Below, piece after piece: positions 61,253 through 64,000 of a stretch of 64,000 nt of DNA. The stretch covers positions 1-64,000 of the forward strand of contig NZ_JAHQZR010000002.1 of NCBI RefSeq assembly GCF_019049105.1, written 5' to 3'. The notes under the pieces were generated by a model that was not told the origin of the DNA, did not search any database, and saw nothing but the letters and a program-made list of their open reading frames with translations. The position numbers and the translations under genes are program-made. The stretch's first letter is position 1; the number at the start of each line of letters is the position of its first letter. Source of the DNA: Leucobacter chinensis (GTDB lineage Bacteria > Actinomycetota > Actinomycetes > Actinomycetales > Microbacteriaceae).

Positions 61253-62430
61253 TACGCAAGCACACTCTGCTCAAGCTCGGCATCAATCGCCTGCTGCAGG
61301 CGAGCCTCGACCTGCTCGTTGCCGATACGCTGGATAACCTCAAAGAGGAACCCGCGTACAACGAGCTTGCGTGCCTCGTCTTCAGAGATGCCACGGCTCT
61401 GCAGGTAGAAGATGTGCTCTTCGTCAAAACGGCCGGTGGTTGATGCGTGGCCAGCGCCGGCGATGTCACCGGTCTGGATTTCCAGGTTAGGGATCGAGTC
61501 GGCACGGGTGCCCTCGGTCAACGTGAGGTTACGGTTCTCTTCGTAGCTGTCGGTTCCACTTGCAACGCGACGAATGAGCACGTCGCCGATCCATACGGCG
61601 TGTGCGCCCTCGCCCTGCAGCGCGCCCTTGTAGGCAACGCGGCTGCGAGTGTTCGGAGCATTGTGGTCCATGTAGACCTGGTGCTCGAGGTGCTGACCCG
61701 CATCGGCGAAGTATGCGCCGTAGCTCTCGCCGTTTGCGCCCTGATTGTCGAGGTGAATCGAAGGGTTCACGCGAACGACCTTGCCGCCGAGCGAAACAAC
61801 GATGTGCTGCAGCTCAGCGTCGCGGCCGACCGTCGCGTGGTGGCTTGCGAGGTGAATTGCCTCGTCGTCCCACTCCTGAATCGACACGACAGTGAGGTTT
61901 GCTGCATCACCGACGACGATCTCAACGCTCTCGCTGAGGTTCGCGGCACCGGTGTTCTCGAGAATCACGAGGCCACGTGCGTGCGGTGCTGCCTCAATGA
62001 CAACGTGCGCCGCGGTCGGGGTGTTGGTGAGCGCCGAGCGCTTCACCGTGACCGTCTGGTGCTCCTCGCTCGTGAGCAGCAGGTGGTGCGCGACCTTCGC
62101 CGAGCCCCACGCGTTCGCTGCAGCGCGATCCTCAGGAATACCTGCGCGCCCGACGAGCTCTGATTCCATCGGGATCCACTCGGTGCGAAGGCCCTCGGCC
62201 TCTGAGACCTCGACGGCGAACTCTCCACCGGTGAGCTCACCGGTGAGCAGCTCGCTAATGGTGTCGATCGGCGTGAACTTCCAGTTGACCTCGCGGCCCT
62301 TTACCTCGGGAAAGTCAGCAACGTTGGTCGACTTAAAACGGTCTGAACGAGTCTGAACCGGTACGGCATGATCCCAGTCCCCGTCGCTGTGCGCGCGAAA
62401 ACCGTGCTGTTCTGTTTCAAGCTGTGACAT
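61252..62430 (-). CDS. sufD: Fe-S cluster assembly protein SufD
   Basis: Structural partner of SufB in the SufBC2D scaffold (392 aa). VNWKFTPI marks the N-terminal region. The beta-helix core contains IEAAPHARGLVILENTG and the YMDHNAPNTRSRVAYKGAL stretch with the conserved His. The late LEIQTGDIAGAGHASTTGRFDEEHIFYLQSRGISEDEARKLVVRGF is the family signature. It lies 2 nt after sufB. Confidence 0.96.
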   Translation of the reverse strand: MSQLETEQHGFRAHSDGDWDHAVPVQTRSDRFKSTNVADFPEVKGREVNWKFTPIDTISELLTGELTGGEFAVEVSEAEGLRTEWIPMESELVGRAGIPEDRAAANAWGSAKVAHHLLLTSEEHQTVTVKRSALTNTPTAAHVVIEAAPHARGLVILENTGAANLSESVEIVVGDAANLTVVSIQEWDDEAIHLASHHATVGRDAELQHIVVSLGGKVVRVNPSIHLDNQGANGESYGAYFADAGQHLEHQVYMDHNAPNTRSRVAYKGALQGEGAHAVWIGDVLIRRVASGTDSYEENRNLTLTEGTRADSIPNLEIQTGDIAGAGHASTTGRFDEEHIFYLQSRGISEDEARKLVVRGFLFEVIQRIGNEQVEARLQQAIDAELEQSVLA

Positions 62431-62432
62431 GT

Positions 62433-63851
62433 TTAACCGACTGATCCTTCCATGCTCATCTCGATGAGCTTATTGAGTTCAAGCGCGTATTCCATGGGGA
62501 GCTCGCGCGCGATCGGCTCAATGAAGCCACGCACGATCATCGCCATCGATTCCTCTTCTGAAAGACCGCGGCTCATGAGGTAGAAGAGCTGGTCTTCGCT
62601 CACGCGGGTCACCGTCGCCTCGTGGGCGAGCGTCGCATCATCGGTACGAATATCGATGGCCGGGTACGTATCGCTTCGCGAAATGGTGTCAACGAGCAGC
62701 GCGTCACACACGACCGAGTTGGCCGCGTGGTGGGCGTTCGATTCAACACGAACCTCGCCACGGTAACCGGTACGGCCACCGCCACGGGCAATCGACTTCG
62801 AGAGAATCGAAGAGGTGGTGTGAGGAGCGAGGTGAATCATCTTCGCGCCAGCATCCTGGTGCTGGCCGGGGCCTGCAAACGCAACCGAGAGCGTCTCACC
62901 CTTGGCGTGCTCGCCCGTCAGGAAGATTGATGGGTACTTCATGGTGACCTTTGAACCGATGTTGCCATCGACCCACTCCATGAGGGCGCCTTCTTCGGCA
63001 ATCGCGCGCTTGGTCACGAGGTTGTACACGTTGTTTGACCAGTTCTGAATCGTCGTGTAGCGAACGCGAGCGTTCTTCTTCACGATGATCTCGACAACCG
63101 CCGAGTGCAGCGAGTCAGACTTGTAGATCGGAGCCGTGCAGCCCTCGATGTAGTGCACGTACGAACCCTCGTCAGCGATGATGAGCGTGCGCTCGAACTG
63201 ACCCATGTTCTCGGTGTTGATACGGAAGTATGCCTGCAGCGGAATCTCAACGTGCACGCCCTTGGGCACGTACACGAATGAGCCACCCGACCATACGGCG
63301 GTGTTCAGCGCGGCAAACTTGTTGTCACCCGACGGGATAACCGTGCCGAAGTACTCCTTGAAGATTTCAGGGTGTTCTTTCAGCGCGGTATCGGTGTCGA
63401 GAAACAGAACGCCTTGCGCCTCGAGGTCTTCACGAATCTGGTGGTACACGACCTCTGACTCGTACTGCGCGGCAACACCCGCGACGAGACGCTGACGCTC
63501 AGCCTCGGGAATGCCGAGGCGCTCGTAGGTCTCTTTAATCTCTTCTGGCAGCTCTTCCCAGCTCGTCGCCTGCTTCTCGGTCGAGCGAACGAAGTACTTG
63601 ATGTTGTCGAAGTCGATTCCCGAGAGGTCAGCACCCCAGGTCGGCATCTGTTTTCGATCAAAAATCTTGAGGGCTTTCAATCGGCGCTCAAGCATCCACT
63701 CGGGTTCGTCTTTCAACGCCGAAATATTGCGCACGACCGCTTCGCTCAGCCCGCGTTCTGCGGTTTCGCCGGCGGGGTCGTTATCGTGCCAGCCAAATTC
63801 GTATTGACCCAAACCCTCGAGCTCAGGTCGGTCGATTAACACTTCTGACAT
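62433..63851 (-). CDS. sufB: Fe-S cluster assembly protein SufB
   Basis: Core scaffold of the Suf system (472 aa). [20 protein letters not shown] is near the start, and [51 protein letters not shown] includes the conserved Cys. The late part contains [42 protein letters not shown] 63851 with GAGGAG and GAGAG upstream; a TTG 9 nt earlier is also in frame. It is the first gene of the operon. Confidence 0.97.
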   Translation of the reverse strand: MSEVLIDRPELEGLGQYEFGWHDNDPAGETAERGLSEAVVRNISALKDEPEWMLERRLKALKIFDRKQMPTWGADLSGIDFDNIKYFVRSTEKQATSWEELPEEIKETYERLGIPEAERQRLVAGVAAQYESEVVYHQIREDLEAQGVLFLDTDTALKEHPEIFKEYFGTVIPSGDNKFAALNTAVWSGGSFVYVPKGVHVEIPLQAYFRINTENMGQFERTLIIADEGSYVHYIEGCTAPIYKSDSLHSAVVEIIVKKNARVRYTTIQNWSNNVYNLVTKRAIAEEGALMEWVDGNIGSKVTMKYPSIFLTGEHAKGETLSVAFAGPGQHQDAGAKMIHLAPHTTSSILSKSIARGGGRTGYRGEVRVESNAHHAANSVVCDALLVDTISRSDTYPAIDIRTDDATLAHEATVTRVSEDQLFYLMSRGLSEEESMAMIVRGFIEPIARELPMEYALELNKLIEMSMEGSVG

Positions 63852-63955
63852 CTCTCTCAACTCCTCAAAATTTGTACTGTCTACAGGCTGCCCCGCGCGC
63901 TCATCATTCGTTGCGCGGGCGCTGTGTACCCCACTCAGCCAGCTTCACAGAGTTC

Positions 63956-63986
63956 CCTGAGACAGTGCAGTAAAGTTGGACTCAGG
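63956..63986. promoter_or_regulatory. Possible operator palindrome upstream of sufB
   Basis: CCTGAG (63956-63961) and CTCAGG (63981-63986) form half-sites 19 bp apart, about 105 bp before sufB. In actinobacteria the suf operon is often controlled by SufR, encoded just upstream, but the window ends before any such gene. This is only a candidate site. Confidence 0.25.
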
Positions 63987-64000
63987 CAGTCACCGGGTCG

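Noticed and set aside
61447-62163. 238-codon plus-strand frame
   Set aside because: Antisense to sufD, which is clearly coding; Val/Arg/Ala-rich shadow.

Overview
The window is a stretch of actinobacterial chromosome, most likely from a Microbacteriaceae-like genus. Evidence seen directly: high GC content with strong use of CTC leucine codons, a mycothiol ligase (mshC), the pafB-pafC-tatC-helY block, DUF3043 and DUF3099 proteins, and an actinobacterial cytochrome bc1-aa3 supercomplex with a diheme QcrC and a lipoprotein CtaC. The genus is inference.

Layout. 1-1260: 3' part of a membrane protein gene, then two near-identical tRNA-Leu(GAG) transcription units separated by a 13-bp tandem repeat and a perfect 26-bp hairpin. 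1361-6864: M20 peptidase, mshC, a PAC2-family protein, a HAD phosphatase and trmI. 6925-14436: an FKBP-like lipoprotein, pafB, pafC, tatC, helY and lnt in a tightly packed operon. The Pup-proteasome genes that usually lie between trmI and pafB, and tatA, are absent here. 14452-18386: SDR, methyltransferase, nrdR, pyrD. 19177-22680: erpA-like gene and ctaC-ctaD-ctaF. 23369-30371: a cell-surface polymer region (LCP ligase, polyprenyl glycosylphosphotransferase, ABC-2 permease plus ATPase, an unrecognised anchored coiled-coil protein, and a stand-alone cyanophycin-synthetase-like ATP-grasp ligase). 30598-34773 (minus): qcrB-qcrA-qcrC-ctaE. 34977-37088: trpD, a YbaK-type deacylase, OsmC.

37291-43030: a Liv-type ABC transporter with a fused LivM-LivG protein, translationally coupled to an FMN 2-hydroxyacid oxidase. 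43031-46800 is a disturbed accessory stretch: remnants of two divergent genes, a frameshifted membrane protein, small hypothetical genes, an SDR and a 33-bp repeat. 46809-54160: ilvD, an rRNA/tRNA 2'-O-methyltransferase, a hydrolase, an exonuclease, rpmE2, an ABC ATPase, serB and fabG. 54272-57923: DUF3099, a small Cys/His protein, SURF1, and two tandem related membrane-anchored proteins of unknown function. 58004-63851 (minus): an ABC-F protein and the suf operon sufB-sufD-Rieske-sufC-sufT, without sufS or sufU.

Themes. The aerobic respiratory chain is assembled from two opposed operons (ctaCDF and ctaE-qcrCAB), with SURF1 and Fe-S assembly (suf, erpA) also in the window. The best candidate for an undescribed system is the surface-polymer export cluster ending in the coiled-coil protein and the ATP-grasp ligase. 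Second is the pair of tandem membrane-anchored proteins after SURF1. Many genes start 6-7 nt after a TAnnnT box, which points to widespread leaderless transcription.
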